Shown here: in pieces, positions 1 through 10,006 of the stretch
Layout: each line of letters begins with the position of its first letter
Position numbering within the stretch: position 1 is the stretch's first letter
From: Herbaspirillum sp. SJZ107
Lineage (GTDB): Bacteria > Pseudomonadota > Gammaproteobacteria > Burkholderiales > Burkholderiaceae_D
Direction of reading: 5' to 3'
Length of the DNA: 64,000 nt
Assembly (NCBI RefSeq): GCF_006715485.1
Contig: NZ_VFNH01000002.1
Span: forward strand, 372,001 to 436,000
Position numbers and translations under genes: made by a program
The notes under the pieces: model-generated
Told to the model about the DNA's origin: nothing
What the model saw: the letters and a program-made list of their open reading frames with translations, nothing else
Database searches by the model: none

Positions 1-1556
1 TTGCCGCTATAACCCATCCCATGCTTGACGAGTCGATTCTTGACGCCCAGAGCCATCGCATTCGTCTGCATCAGGTTCGGGAATATGCCCTTGTCGGCAT
101 GCAGCGTGGTATGCCCGATCTTCCCCTTTGAGACAGCGAATATCGCTCGGCCTTCGTCGCCCTGGATCACCAGATAGCCTTCAGCAATGCGAACCTGCAC
201 ATGAAGCCGATGTAAGAAGGCATTGATTCGTCTCCGTGTGTTCTTGTCGGTCAAGTCGATCCTGGCTCGAATCTCCGACCAGTTCAGCTTCTGACCGCCC
301 GTCAGGTCTGCCGTCAGGCGTTCTACCTCGGCCTTCAGTGTTTTAATGCGTGCTTCGCTCTGGAGTACGAAATTGGCGAAAGTTTCAGACTCGGGATGAA
401 ACGCCAGCTTTCCAGCCCAAACCGCTAGTTTCTCCCGTTCGGTTATCAGGCGTCCTTCCGCCGCTGTCAGCTCCCGATGAAGCTTGTCCGGGTCCGGCAT
501 GACCAGACTAATCGCGTCCAGTTGCATAAGGAGAGCCATCAATACATCTTCGCTCTCATCGAGCCGAACATTCTTAGAGCCTTCGCAGCTACCGTAGCGA
601 CGATTCGCACACATCAGGTAACGGAACTTCGTACGCTGGATGATATGCATGGCGCTTCCACACGCTCCGCAGAACACCAACTTGCCCCATACATTGAACT
701 CTGCCGACTGTTTAGGTATCTTCCCAGTTTGCCGGGCCTTGATGATGCTTTTGGCGGAATCGAACGTATCCTGATCTACCACAGCAGGAAAGTAGTTTGG
801 TATCGGCTCCCCACCGTCCTTAGGTGCAAGTTCCCCGATGGCCGCTCGGTTCTGAAGAATCGTAAGGACAGCCGTAGTGCCCCAGCGCCCACCTTTGTTG
901 AAAGTTTTATAACCCTTCGCATTAAGCGCCTGCGAGATTGCCGTACTGCCCAGCCCTTCAAGGCACAGCCGGAAGATTTCGCGTACAGCATCGGCATGCC
1001 CGTTCAAGTGGTACTTGCCATCCTCGCCCAGATCAAGCCAGTTGCTAACACGCTTGCCAATGTGATGCCCTGATTGCCTTGCACGAGCAAACCGCTTACC
1101 CCATTCGATCTTCCCAAGGTCACTCTTACGGGCGCTCTCCTTGTGAGCATTGTCCAGATGCAGTACAGCCTGCAAGAGTTGCATCGTGTCCCACTCCTTC
1201 GTAAACTTCATTTCGGGGCGCAACGTTACGACGGTTATATCCAGTTCCGTGATGCTCGACAGTAGTGAAACTGCTTGCATGGGCTTTAGCCGGGTTAAGC
1301 GGTCCAAATGCTCCAGAATCAGGATGCTCCCCGGTTCAATCTCCCCTGATTCCCGAGCAGCGATGAACTCACCAAGCGCACCAGTCCGTACGTTGTCCCC
1401 ATGGAATCCAGAAACTGCTTCGTCTGCAAACACACGGTCTGACAGATCGATACCATTGTCCTTACACCACTTGCGAGCAAGCGTCTGTTGACGGTCGATG
1501 GATGTGCCATGCTTCTGGGCATCCGAACTGTAGCGAGAATAAGAATAAGCTTTCAT
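1..1556 (-). CDS. large serine recombinase (site-specific integrase), C-terminus off the left edge
   Basis: Reading leftwards from the ATG at 1556, one open frame of about 518 codons continues past the window edge. The N-terminus has the serine resolvase/invertase fold: 'YSRYSSDAQ' with the likely catalytic serine at residue 10, 'VFADEAVSGF', and 'LDRLTR'. A Recombinase domain follows ('GSTAISQALNAKGYKT'), then a zinc ribbon ('FCGACGSAMH' and a second Cys pair) and a charged, helix-forming C-terminal region. This order is that of phage/ICE large serine integrases. GC is clearly lower than in all neighbours, which agrees with acquired DNA. The start lies at the element boundary, the usual position of such integrase genes next to attP. 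Whether the enzyme is complete cannot be seen. Confidence 0.93.
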   Translation of the reverse strand, partial: MKAYSYSRYSSDAQKHGTSIDRQQTLARKWCKDNGIDLSDRVFADEAVSGFHGDNVRTGALGEFIAARESGEIEPGSILILEHLDRLTRLKPMQAVSLLSSITELDITVVTLRPEMKFTKEWDTMQLLQAVLHLDNAHKESARKSDLGKIEWGKRFARARQSGHHIGKRVSNWLDLGEDGKYHLNGHADAVREIFRLCLEGLGSTAISQALNAKGYKTFNKGGRWGTTAVLTILQNRAAIGELAPKDGGEPIPNYFPAVVDQDTFDSAKSIIKARQTGKIPKQSAEFNVWGKLVFCGACGSAMHIIQRTKFRYLMCANRRYGSCEGSKNVRLDESEDVLMALLMQLDAISLVMPDPDKLHRELTAAEGRLITEREKLAVWAGKLAFHPESETFANFVLQSEARIKTLKAEVERLTADLTGGQKLNWSEIRARIDLTDKNTRRRINAFLHRLHVQVRIAEGYLVIQGDEGRAIFAVSKGKIGHTTLHADKGIFPNLMQTNAMALGVKNRLVKHGMGYSG

Positions 1557-1600
1557 AAGAGACGCATTGTATCAGCACCTGTACAAGGAAACCGTGCTGT
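1549..1600. other. probable attachment-site junction of the integrated element
   Basis: Within a few bases the sequence changes from the low-GC recombinase gene (start codon 1554-1556, minus) to high-GC chromosomal coding sequence. The radical SAM frame on the plus strand is open from 1549, so the element's terminal bases read through in frame into 'YQHLYKETVLFF', where family similarity begins. A crossover core somewhere in 1557-1575 is inferred; the partner end is outside the window, so the exact core cannot be defined. Confidence 0.55.
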
Positions 1601-2592
1601 TCTTCCCCAGCGCCGGCCAGACCTGCCACGCCTACTGCACCTTCTGCTTCCGCTGGCCGCAGTTCGTCGGCATGGACGACATGAAGTTCGATGCGCGCGA
1701 ATGCACCGAGCTGGTCTCCTACCTGGCCACGCATCCGGACGTGACCGACGTCCTGATCACCGGCGGCGACCCGATGATCATGAACACCCGCTCGCTGGCC
1801 GAATTCATCGAACCGCTGCTGGCCCCGGAGCTGGCCCATATCCAGAACATCCGCATCGGCACCAAGTCGGTCGCCTACTGGCCGCAGCGCTACGTCTCGG
1901 ACAAGGACAGCGACGACCTGCTGCGCCTGTTCGAGAAGGTGGTCAAGTCGGGCAAGAACCTGGCGATCATGGGCCATTACAACCACGCGGTCGAACTGCG
2001 CAACAACATCGCCCAGCAGGCGGTGAAGCGCATCGTCGGCACCGGCGCCACGCTGCGCATGCAGGGTCCGCTGATCCGCCACATCAACGAAGATCCGGCC
2101 AGCTGGGCCGAGCTGTGGACCACCGGCGTGCGCCTGGGCGCGATCCCGTACTACATGTTCGTCGAGCGCGACACCGGCCCGAGCGACTATTTCGCGCTGC
2201 CGCTGGCGCGCGCGCACGAGATCTTCCAGTCGGCATACAGCATGGTGTCGGGCCTGTCGCGCACCGTGCGCGGACCGTCGATGAGCGCCTTCCCGGGCAA
2301 GGTCGTGATCGACGGCGTGGTCACCATCAACGGCGAAAAGCTGTTCGCGCTGCAGTTCCTGCAGGCGCGCAATCCGGAATGGGTGCGCAAGCCTTTCTTC
2401 GCCAAGTACGATCCGGATGCGACCTGGCTGGATCACCTGAAACCCGCCTTCGGCCGCAAGAAGTTCTTCTTCGAGGGCGACGAATCGGGCGAGGCCGCGC
2501 TGCACGGGCCGGCCGGGCGCGTGATCCCGATCCAGCCGCACGAGTCCATGCGCGACCGCCGCGCCAGCGACAGCCAGCCCGATGCGGCCTGA
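1567..2592 (+). pseudogene. KamA-family radical SAM protein, N-terminus missing (split by integration)
   Basis: The frame begins (nominal TTG at 1567) just before the radical SAM cluster motif CxxxCxxC, seen as 'CHAYCTFC' with Cys at about residues 20, 24 and 27. It continues with 'VLITGGDPMIM', typical of lysine 2,3-aminomutase relatives, and runs to a normal C-terminus rich in polar residues. Family members usually carry roughly 100 or more residues before the cysteine motif. These are absent, and the sequence immediately upstream is the serine-recombinase gene in the opposite direction. The missing 5' part probably lies at the other end of the element. The true substrate is unknown: many KamA-family proteins are not lysine aminomutases. 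A truncated product made from the TTG is possible, but I see no convincing ribosome binding site. Confidence 0.8.
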
Positions 2593-2625
2593 GCACGCCT
2601 GATCGACCGCCGACGACGCCATCCC

Positions 2626-3939
2626 ATGGATGCCGACCAGAACACGCCACGCCTCTCCGGCGTGGCGGTTTTTTTCTACGTGTTCCTGCCGTTCGCGCTG
2701 GGCCACTACCTGTCCTCCCTGCTGCGCAACGTGAACGCGGTGCTGGCGCCGCAGCTGGTCGGCGCGCTGGCGCTGACGCCGGGGCAGCTCGGCCTGCTCA
2801 CCAGTGCATTCTTCTTCGCCTTCGCGCTGGTCCAGCTGCCGGTCGGGATCGCGCTCGACCGCTACGGGCCGCGCAAGGTGCAGCTGGTGCTGATGCTGCT
2901 GGCGGCCGGCGGTGCCTGGATGTTCGCCACCGGCCACAGTTTTACCCAGCTGGTGCTGGCACGCGCCATCATCGGCTGTGGCCTGGGCGGCTGCTTCATG
3001 TCGGCGGTGAAGGCGATTTCGACCTGGATCGCGCCCAAGCGCCTGCCGTCGGTACAGGGCTACCTGATCGCGGTGGGCGGCCTGGGCGCCGCATCCAGCA
3101 CGATGCCGGTGCGTTCGCTGCTGCAGTACACCGACTGGCGCGGACTGTTCATGCTGCTGGCATTCCTCACCGTCTTTTCCGGGCTGCTGATCTGGCTGGT
3201 CACGCCGCGCAACCGGATTGCAGCCAGCGCCAGGGCGCCTACCGTGCGCTCGGTGCTCGACGTCTACCGCGCACCGGCCTTCCGCACCACGATTTCGCTG
3301 GTCCTGATTCCGCATGCGGTGTTCTTCGGCATCCAGGGCCTGTGGATCGGGCGCTGGCTGTCCGACGTGGCGCGCTTTCCCGACAGCGCCGTGGCCTACC
3401 TGCTGTACCTCGGCATGGCCTCGGTGATCTTCGGCGCGATCGCTGTGGGCATGATTACCGAATGGGCCGGACGGCGCGGCATCGCCGCCATCGACGTAGC
3501 CGCGGTCGGGGTCGCGCTGTTCCTGCTGGTGCAGCTGGCGATCGTTTGCAACTACCGGCCCAGCCTGCAGACCCTGTCCGTGCTGTTCACGCTGGTCGGC
3601 ACGATCACCGGCATCGAATACGCGATCGTGGCCCAGAGCCTGCCGCGCGAGCTGACCGGGCGCGCGGCCACCTGCCTGAACCTGTTGATCTTCGTCGGCG
3701 CCTTCCTGGTGCAGGCCGGCTTCGGACAGATAGTCGGGTTATGGCAGGTAGATGGCGCAGGCCATGCACCGGCCATCGCCTACCGCATCGCCTTCGGCGT
3801 GCTGCTGGCGCTGCAGTTGCCCGGGCTGCTGCGGCATTGCCATCGAACCTTCCTCGAGCGGCGTCCGGTAGAATGCGGAATCGCTTTGCTCAACGAGAAG
3901 GAAGATTATGAGATTGGTTCGTTACGGTCGCCCCGGTAA
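2626..3939 (+). CDS. MFS transporter
   Basis: A 437-residue polytopic membrane protein with about 12 hydrophobic segments. The loop between segments 2 and 3 carries the MFS signature ('GIALDRYGPRKVQ'). The N-terminal segment 'FALGHYLSSLLRNVNAVLAP' resembles anion/carboxylate-type MFS permeases, but the substrate cannot be read from sequence. It lies 33 bases after the radical SAM fragment and overlaps the start of the following FAH-family gene by 32 bases, so co-transcription with that hydrolase is likely and a role in importing an organic acid is an inference. Its ribosome binding site is weak. Confidence 0.85.
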   Translation: MDADQNTPRLSGVAVFFYVFLPFALGHYLSSLLRNVNAVLAPQLVGALALTPGQLGLLTSAFFFAFALVQLPVGIALDRYGPRKVQLVLMLLAAGGAWMFATGHSFTQLVLARAIIGCGLGGCFMSAVKAISTWIAPKRLPSVQGYLIAVGGLGAASSTMPVRSLLQYTDWRGLFMLLAFLTVFSGLLIWLVTPRNRIAASARAPTVRSVLDVYRAPAFRTTISLVLIPHAVFFGIQGLWIGRWLSDVARFPDSAVAYLLYLGMASVIFGAIAVGMITEWAGRRGIAAIDVAAVGVALFLLVQLAIVCNYRPSLQTLSVLFTLVGTITGIEYAIVAQSLPRELTGRAATCLNLLIFVGAFLVQAGFGQIVGLWQVDGAGHAPAIAYRIAFGVLLALQLPGLLRHCHRTFLERRPVECGIALLNEKEDYEIGSLRSPR

Positions 3940-4759
3940 GGAAAAGCCCGGCCTGTTCGACGAGGAAGGCCGGCTGCGCGACCTGTCCGGCGTGATCGGG
4001 GACATCGACGCCGCGGTGCTGTCCGAAAAGGCGCTGCGCAAACTGTCCAAGGTCGACTGGAAGACCCTGCCGCTGGTGCGCGGCAACCCGCGCCTCGGCG
4101 TGCCGGTCAAGGGCACCGGCAAATTCATCGGCATCGGCATGAATTACTCGGACCACGCCGCCGAAGTCGGCGCGCCGATCCCGAAAGAGCCGATCATGTT
4201 CATGAAGGCGACCAGCTGCCTGTCCGGCCCGGACGACCCGATCCAGCTGCCGAAAGGGTCGAAGAAGACCGACTGGGAAGTCGAGCTGGGCGTCGTCATC
4301 GGCACCCGCGCGCAATACGTCAGCGAAGAAGATGCGCTCAAGTTCGTGGCCGGCTACTGCGTGGTCAACGACGTCTCCGAGCGCGCCTTCCAGTTCGAGC
4401 TGGGTTCGCAGTGGGACAAGGGTAAAGGATGCGACACCTTCGGCCCGGTCGGCCCGTTCCTGGTGACCAAGGACGAGATCTTCGACGTGCAGGACCTGGA
4501 TCTCTACCTGGAACTGAACGGCAAGCGCATGCAGACCGGGAACACCGCGAACATGATCTTCACGGTGGCCCAGATCGTCAGCTACCTGTCGCGCTTCATG
4601 ACGCTGGAACCTGGCGACATCATCTGCACCGGCACGCCGCCGGGCGTGGGATTCGGACGGTCGCCGCAGCGTTTCCTGAAGAAGGGCGACAAGCTGCGCC
4701 TGGGGATTGCCGGGTTGGGCGAGCAGCAGCAGGAAGTGGTGGCGTTTCCGAAGGCCTAA
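3908..4759 (+). CDS. fumarylacetoacetate hydrolase family protein
   Basis: A 283-residue protein of the FAH superfamily, which hydrolyses or decarboxylates 2-oxo acids using a divalent metal. Visible family features are 'IGIGMNYSDHAAE', the acidic metal-ligand stretch 'DWEVELGVVIG', 'YCVVNDVSERAFQ' and the C-terminal 'GDIICTGTPPGVG'. This length and the leading domain are typical of the ureidoglycolate lyase-like or 2,4-didehydro-3-deoxy-L-rhamnonate hydrolase-like branch. The ATG at 3908 follows a purine-rich AAGGAAG. The start lies inside the end of the MFS gene, suggesting translational coupling. The exact substrate is open. Confidence 0.88.
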   Translation: MRLVRYGRPGKEKPGLFDEEGRLRDLSGVIGDIDAAVLSEKALRKLSKVDWKTLPLVRGNPRLGVPVKGTGKFIGIGMNYSDHAAEVGAPIPKEPIMFMKATSCLSGPDDPIQLPKGSKKTDWEVELGVVIGTRAQYVSEEDALKFVAGYCVVNDVSERAFQFELGSQWDKGKGCDTFGPVGPFLVTKDEIFDVQDLDLYLELNGKRMQTGNTANMIFTVAQIVSYLSRFMTLEPGDIICTGTPPGVGFGRSPQRFLKKGDKLRLGIAGLGEQQQEVVAFPKA

Positions 4760-4775
4760 TCAGGGGAAACAAATC

Positions 4776-4803
4776 CGTCGTCCCCGCCTTCGCGGGGACG
4801 ACG
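4776..4803. repeat. REP-like palindromic element (single copy)
   Basis: A perfect 12-base inverted repeat (arms 4776-4787 and 4792-4803) around a 4-base loop, in the gap between two convergent genes. It belongs to the same family as the elements at 19.7, 22.6 and 46.9 kb, which share the core CGTCG-CCCC-TGC-GAAG. It could also work as a transcription barrier, but no T-tract follows. Confidence 0.75.
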
Positions 4804-4830
4804 TTGGTGCCTGTGGCGACAATGCATGCA

Positions 4831-6168
4831 TCACGATTTCAATACTTCCATCACCGCCGCATCCACTGCCTCCTTCAGCCGCGTCACGATCTCCGTCAAT
4901 TCCTGCGCGCTGACGATGAACGGCGGCGCCAGCAGGATGTGGTCGCCCTGCCGCCCATCGATGGTGCCGCCCATCGGATACACCATCAACCCGCGCTGCA
5001 TCGCCTGCTGCTTGACCGCCGCATGCAGTTTCAGCGCCGGCGCGAACGGTTCCTTGCTCGAACGGTTGCGTACCAGTTCCAGCCCGACGAACAGGCCGCG
5101 CCCGCGGATGTCGCCGACGTGCTCGTGGTCGCCGAACACGGCGCCCAGCATGCGCCGCAGCGTGGCGCCGCGCTTCTGCACCTGCACCAATAAATCGTCG
5201 CGTTCGATCACTTCCTGCACCGCCAGCGCCGCGGCCGCCGCCACCGGGTGGCCGATGTAGGTGTGGCCGTGCAAAAAGGTGCCGCTGCCGCTGCGCAGGC
5301 GCTCGACGATGGCGCCGTTGGCCAGCACCGCGCCGATCGGCGCGTAGCCGGCGCCCAGACCCTTGGCCACCGCGATCAGGTCGGGTGCCACGCCATCCTG
5401 CTCGATCGCGAACATGGTGCCGGTGCGTCCCATCCCGCACATCACCTCGTCGGCGATGAACAGGATGCCGTACTTGTCGCACAGCCTGCGCACGCCGCGG
5501 AAGTAGCCCGGCGTCGGCGGAATCGCACCGCCGGTGGCGCCGACCACGGTCTCGGCGCAGAAGCCGATCACGTTTTCCGGCCCGGCATGCAGGATCGCGG
5601 CTTCGAGTTCGTCCAGCAGCGTCTCGGTGTACTGGTCGACGCCCTGGCCCTCGGCACGGCCACGGTATTCGTAGCAGGGCGAGACGCGCGGCACGTCCAT
5701 CAGCAGCGGCGCGAACGGCTTGCGGCGCCACTCGTTGCCGCCCACCGCCAGCGCGCCCAGCGTGTTGCCGTGATAGCTCTGGCGGCGCGCGATGAACAGC
5801 GAACGTTTCAGTTCGCCGGCTTCGACGAAGTACTGGCGCGCCAGTTTCAACGCCGTCTCCATCGCCTCCGAACCGCCCGACACCAGGTACACGCTGCCGA
5901 TGCCGGCCGGCGCGCGCGCCACCAGGCGGTCGGCCAGGCGCTCTGCCACTTCGGTGCTGAAGAAGGCCGTGTGCGCGTAGGCACAACGGTCGATCTGGCG
6001 GTGCATGGCGGCGATGATGTCCGGGTGGCCATGGCCGAGCGAGGACACGGCCGCGCCGCCGCTGGCATCGATATAGGTATTGCCCTGGCTGTCGCGCAGA
6101 TAGATGCCGTCGCCGCCGACGGCCAGGGGCGGCGTCTGGCGCAGGCTGCGGTGCAGGATGTGGCTCAT
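4831..6168 (-). CDS. class III aminotransferase (PLP-dependent)
   Basis: A 445-residue fold-type I PLP enzyme. Visible landmarks are 'YLVSGGSEAMETALKLAR' (phosphate-binding region), 'YHGNTLGAL', 'LFIADEVMCGMGRTG' with the PLP-ring aspartate, and 'AVAKGLGAGYAPIGAV' with the Schiff-base lysine. It probably transfers an amino group from an omega-amino acid or amine to pyruvate or another keto acid; the donor cannot be assigned. The start at 6168 is chosen because GGAGA stands at the correct distance and the protein begins like its relatives ('MSHILHRSLRQTPP'). An in-frame extension upstream has no family similarity. It is divergent from the decarboxylase-like gene at 6259. Confidence 0.88.
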   Translation of the reverse strand: MSHILHRSLRQTPPLAVGGDGIYLRDSQGNTYIDASGGAAVSSLGHGHPDIIAAMHRQIDRCAYAHTAFFSTEVAERLADRLVARAPAGIGSVYLVSGGSEAMETALKLARQYFVEAGELKRSLFIARRQSYHGNTLGALAVGGNEWRRKPFAPLLMDVPRVSPCYEYRGRAEGQGVDQYTETLLDELEAAILHAGPENVIGFCAETVVGATGGAIPPTPGYFRGVRRLCDKYGILFIADEVMCGMGRTGTMFAIEQDGVAPDLIAVAKGLGAGYAPIGAVLANGAIVERLRSGSGTFLHGHTYIGHPVAAAAALAVQEVIERDDLLVQVQKRGATLRRMLGAVFGDHEHVGDIRGRGLFVGLELVRNRSSKEPFAPALKLHAAVKQQAMQRGLMVYPMGGTIDGRQGDHILLAPPFIVSAQELTEIVTRLKEAVDAAVMEVLKS

Positions 6169-6258
6169 GTCTCCATCTCCAAAAGTTGACGATTGACAAT
6201 AAACGCGAAGCCCGCGGATTCTTTTGATTTTTGCCGGAATGCATGCGAATATTTCCGC

Positions 6259-6828
6259 ATGACACCTCCATCCACCGAGCGCCTGAAACCGATTCCGCCG
6301 CAGGACTGGACCGACGCCCAGCGCGCCGCGGCCGAGGACATCATCAACGGCCCGCGCGGCGCCCTGTACGGGCCCTTCGTGCCGCTGCTGCGCAGTCCGG
6401 AACTGATGGGCTACGCGCAGCGCCTGGGCGAATATTTGCGCTACCGCAGCGCGATTGGCGTCAGACTCTCCGAACTGGCGATCCTGGTCACCGCCCGCGC
6501 ATGGGACCAGCAGGTGGAATGGGCGATCCACGCGCCGATCGCGCGCCAGGTCGGCGTGCCGTCCGACGTCATCGACGCCATCGCCCGGCGCCAACGCCCG
6601 CAGGCGATGCTGGTGGACGAGAGCGTCGTGTATGACTTCTGCACCGAACTGCAGTACACCAGGCGCGTGTCGGACCGCGTGTACGCCGATGCGCTGGCGC
6701 TGTTCGGGGAGCAGGGCGTGGTCGACCTGATGGGCGTAAACGGTTATTACACTTTTTTGGCGATGGTGATGAATACCGCCCAGACCGCGGCGCCGCCGTC
6801 GGAAGCGGCGCCCCTGCCGGACGCGTGA
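6259..6828 (+). CDS. carboxymuconolactone decarboxylase family protein
   Basis: About 189 residues of the CMD/AhpD-like fold, a small all-helical family. The core 'ELAILVTARAWDQQVEWAIH' shows the family's Glu and His placement but no CxxC pair, so it resembles the decarboxylase-like branch and not the AhpD disulfide reductases. The start at 6259 ('MTPPSTERLKP') leaves out 22 upstream residues that look non-coding. It is the divergent partner of the aminotransferase. Which metabolite it acts on is unknown. Confidence 0.8.
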   Translation: MTPPSTERLKPIPPQDWTDAQRAAAEDIINGPRGALYGPFVPLLRSPELMGYAQRLGEYLRYRSAIGVRLSELAILVTARAWDQQVEWAIHAPIARQVGVPSDVIDAIARRQRPQAMLVDESVVYDFCTELQYTRRVSDRVYADALALFGEQGVVDLMGVNGYYTFLAMVMNTAQTAAPPSEAAPLPDA

Positions 6829-6889
6829 CAAAGCGCGCATTTTCGCGCCGCGGTTTTTGCCACACTGTCTGCTCCCCATGGAGACGCAG

Positions 6890-7928
6890 ATGATCCGTAC
6901 CCTGTCGGCCGCATCGCTTGCCGCCATCCTGCTGACCCCGATCTCGCCGTCCAGTGCCGCGGAGGCGATGCCGCTGCCGCTGGCGCGCGAGGTCGCCGGC
7001 AAGACGATCGAACTGGTCGAAAGCAAGGGCGTTTATCCACGCAGACGGGCCGAATACGCCCAGGCCAGGACGGCGCTGCTGGCACTGGTCGATGGCGATG
7101 CTGCGCAGGCCGACCGCGAGGCGGTCCATGACGGTATCCGGAGGCTGCTCGCGACCCTCGATGCGGACGGGCACTCGCTGCTATTCGCTCCGGTGCAGTA
7201 CCAGCAGATGCAGTCCGCAACCGTGGCTCGCAACATGACGCGACCGTCTGCATTCCGGCTGGTCCAAACCAGTCGCGGCAGGTATTGCGCTGGACGCCGC
7301 CGCCGAACGTGGGCGGCGGCCAGCAGATGATCGATGCGAACGTGAAGCGTTTCTATGACGAGGCCGATGCGCATCCCGACATCAGGCAGGCCTGCGCCCT
7401 GGTCGTCGACCTCAGCGAACAAAACGGCGGCAACGCCTGGCCGCCCCTGATCGCGATGTATCCCTTGTTCGGCACTGCCAATAAGGCGAACGCGGTGGAC
7501 CGCGACGGCAAGCGCATTCCCGTGGTCGATCGCGCCGGACTCGAACGCATGGCGCGCGCCAACGCGGGCGGCCGCGCCAATCCGCTGGCACCGTATACCG
7601 ACGGGCCGCTGGCGGTGGTGGTCGGCAGCGATACCTCCAGCGCCGGCGAAATGCTGCTGGTGGCGCTGCTCGGCGAACAGCGGGTGCACACCTTCGGCCA
7701 GACTTCCGACGGGCGGTCGACATTGAACAACACCTACCCGCTGGCCGACGGATCTTTACTGGTGTTGACGGAACTGCGCTTCGCGCTGGGCGACGGGCCG
7801 CTCTACCGTGGCGGTATCCCGGCCATGCATCCGTCGGGGAAGGGCGAGCCGGTCGAGGCAACGGTCAGAACTGCCGCGGAATGGGCCGCGGCTCATTCGC
7901 CCAAGTGCGGACCTGCGCCCGGCGGGAT

Positions 7929-7932
<4 letters not shown>
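6890..7932 (+). pseudogene. S41-family peptidase gene with a frameshift
   Basis: The first part (6890 to about 7240) encodes a signal peptide ('IRTLSAASLAAILLTP...SSAAEA') and the N-terminal helical region of an S41/tricorn-like exported protease. The second part, in another frame (about 7240-7932), carries 'ACALVVDLSEQNGGNAWPP' and 'SDTSSAGEMLLVALLG' with the likely catalytic serine before AGE. Family architecture needs both parts in one chain, so a shift of -1 or +2 somewhere around 7230-7290 has split the gene. The ATG at 6890 has GGAG six bases ahead. It could be a true inactivating mutation or a sequence error. The last four bases overlap the convergent Old Yellow Enzyme gene. Confidence 0.72.
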
Positions 7933-9047
<1,115 letters not shown>

Positions 9048-9094
9048 ACATGCTCCTTGGACAATGGTTGAGAATGTCCGAGCATGGTAGCTGA

Positions 9095-9118
9095 ACCCGC
9101 CAGGCGGCGCTGGCGGGT
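9095..9118 (-). terminator. hairpin without T-tract, possible terminator
   Basis: An 8-base perfect inverted repeat (9095-9102 with 9111-9118) downstream of the minus-strand small protein gene. No run of T follows on either strand, so intrinsic termination is uncertain. Confidence 0.3.
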
Positions 9119-9126
9119 CTCCGGTT

Positions 9127-9324
9127 TTACGCCAATGCCTCTTTTGCAGCTTGTTCCGGGGTGAGATCGTCGTAGAACATGTCGGTGAACCACTCGACGT
9201 GTTCCTCGATGTGTTCCTGCGCCTGGGCCTGGGTAGCGCCGCCGGCGACCAGATGCTTTTCGACTTCGATGCACCAGTTAATCAGTGCCATCGTTTCTTC
9301 GTCGAGTTCTTCCTTCTTTGCCAT
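9127..9324 (-). CDS. small acidic protein, unknown function
   Basis: A 65-residue, strongly acidic, helix-forming soluble protein ('EELDEETMALINWCIEVEKHL'), with no signal peptide or membrane segment. I do not recognise a named family. It starts five bases after the stop of the esterase gene and ends the darP-mog-esterase run, so it is very probably co-transcribed. The ATG at 9324 is preceded by a GGGGTAAGC sequence that overlaps the esterase stop codon. Confidence 0.65.
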   Translation of the reverse strand: MAKKEELDEETMALINWCIEVEKHLVAGGATQAQAQEHIEEHVEWFTDMFYDDLTPEQAAKEALA

Positions 9325-9329
9325 TTTGC

Positions 9330-9998
9330 TTACCCCAACACTTTCTTCAACCAGGCCGACATCGCCTGGACTTCCTCGAGGCAGACGGTATGCTGCATCG
9401 CATATTCATGCCACTCGACCTGGCAACCCATCGAGACCAGCAGGTCGCGCGACATCTCGGCGCGGTTGAACGGCACCACGTTGTCGTGGCGGCCGTGCGC
9501 CATGAAAATCGGCGTAGTCAGGGCCACGTCGCTACGCTCGGTCGGCAGCTTGGCGGACAGCGGTACGTAGCCCGACAGGCACAGCAGGCCGGCCAGCTTT
9601 TCCGGGTGGCGCAGTCCGGCCTGGATGGTCATCGCGCAGCCTTGCGAGAAGCCGGCCAGCACGATGCGCGAGGCCGGCACGCCGCGCGCCTTTTCGCGCG
9701 CGATGAAGGCTTCGACTTCGAGCTGCGAGGCGCGCAGGCCGTTCTCGTCCTCGCGCCGCACCAGTTCCGCGCCGGTGATGTCGTACCAGGCGCGCATCAC
9801 GTAGCCGCCGTTGACGGTGACCGGGATGCGGCGCGCATGCGGGAAGATGAAACGGATGCCGGGCAGGCCGGAAAGGTCCAGCTCGCGCACGATCGGCACG
9901 AAGTCGTTGCCGTCGGCGCCCAGGCCGTGCAGCCAGATGACGGAGATTTCCGGATTGTCGGCGGTGTCGATCGTGACGTGTTCCAGCAGCTCGCTCAT
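9330..9998 (-). CDS. alpha/beta-hydrolase, carboxylesterase/phospholipase family
   Basis: A 222-residue cytosolic serine hydrolase of the small carboxylesterase (acyl-protein thioesterase-like) family. It has 'VIWLHGLGADGNDF' (oxyanion region), the nucleophile elbow 'AGFSQGCAM', and 'MAHGRHDNVVPF' with the acid residue; the catalytic His is in 'WHEYAMQH'. It probably hydrolyses short or medium acyl esters. The ATG at 9998 has AAGGAAG ahead. It follows mog by 8 bases and precedes the small acidic gene by 5. Confidence 0.9.
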   Translation of the reverse strand: MSELLEHVTIDTADNPEISVIWLHGLGADGNDFVPIVRELDLSGLPGIRFIFPHARRIPVTVNGGYVMRAWYDITGAELVRREDENGLRASQLEVEAFIAREKARGVPASRIVLAGFSQGCAMTIQAGLRHPEKLAGLLCLSGYVPLSAKLPTERSDVALTTPIFMAHGRHDNVVPFNRAEMSRDLLVSMGCQVEWHEYAMQHTVCLEEVQAMSAWLKKVLG

Positions 9999-10006
9999 GC
10001 GCTTCC

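Noticed and set aside
1462..3315. A 617-codon minus-strand frame over the radical SAM and MFS genes
   Set aside because: Low-complexity Arg/Gln/His composition and no family motif; it is a GC-driven shadow of the two plus-strand genes.
6169..7026. N-terminal extension of the class III aminotransferase (long frame to 7026)
   Set aside because: The extension overlaps the divergent decarboxylase-like gene, has no family similarity, and a good ribosome binding site stands at the 6168 start.
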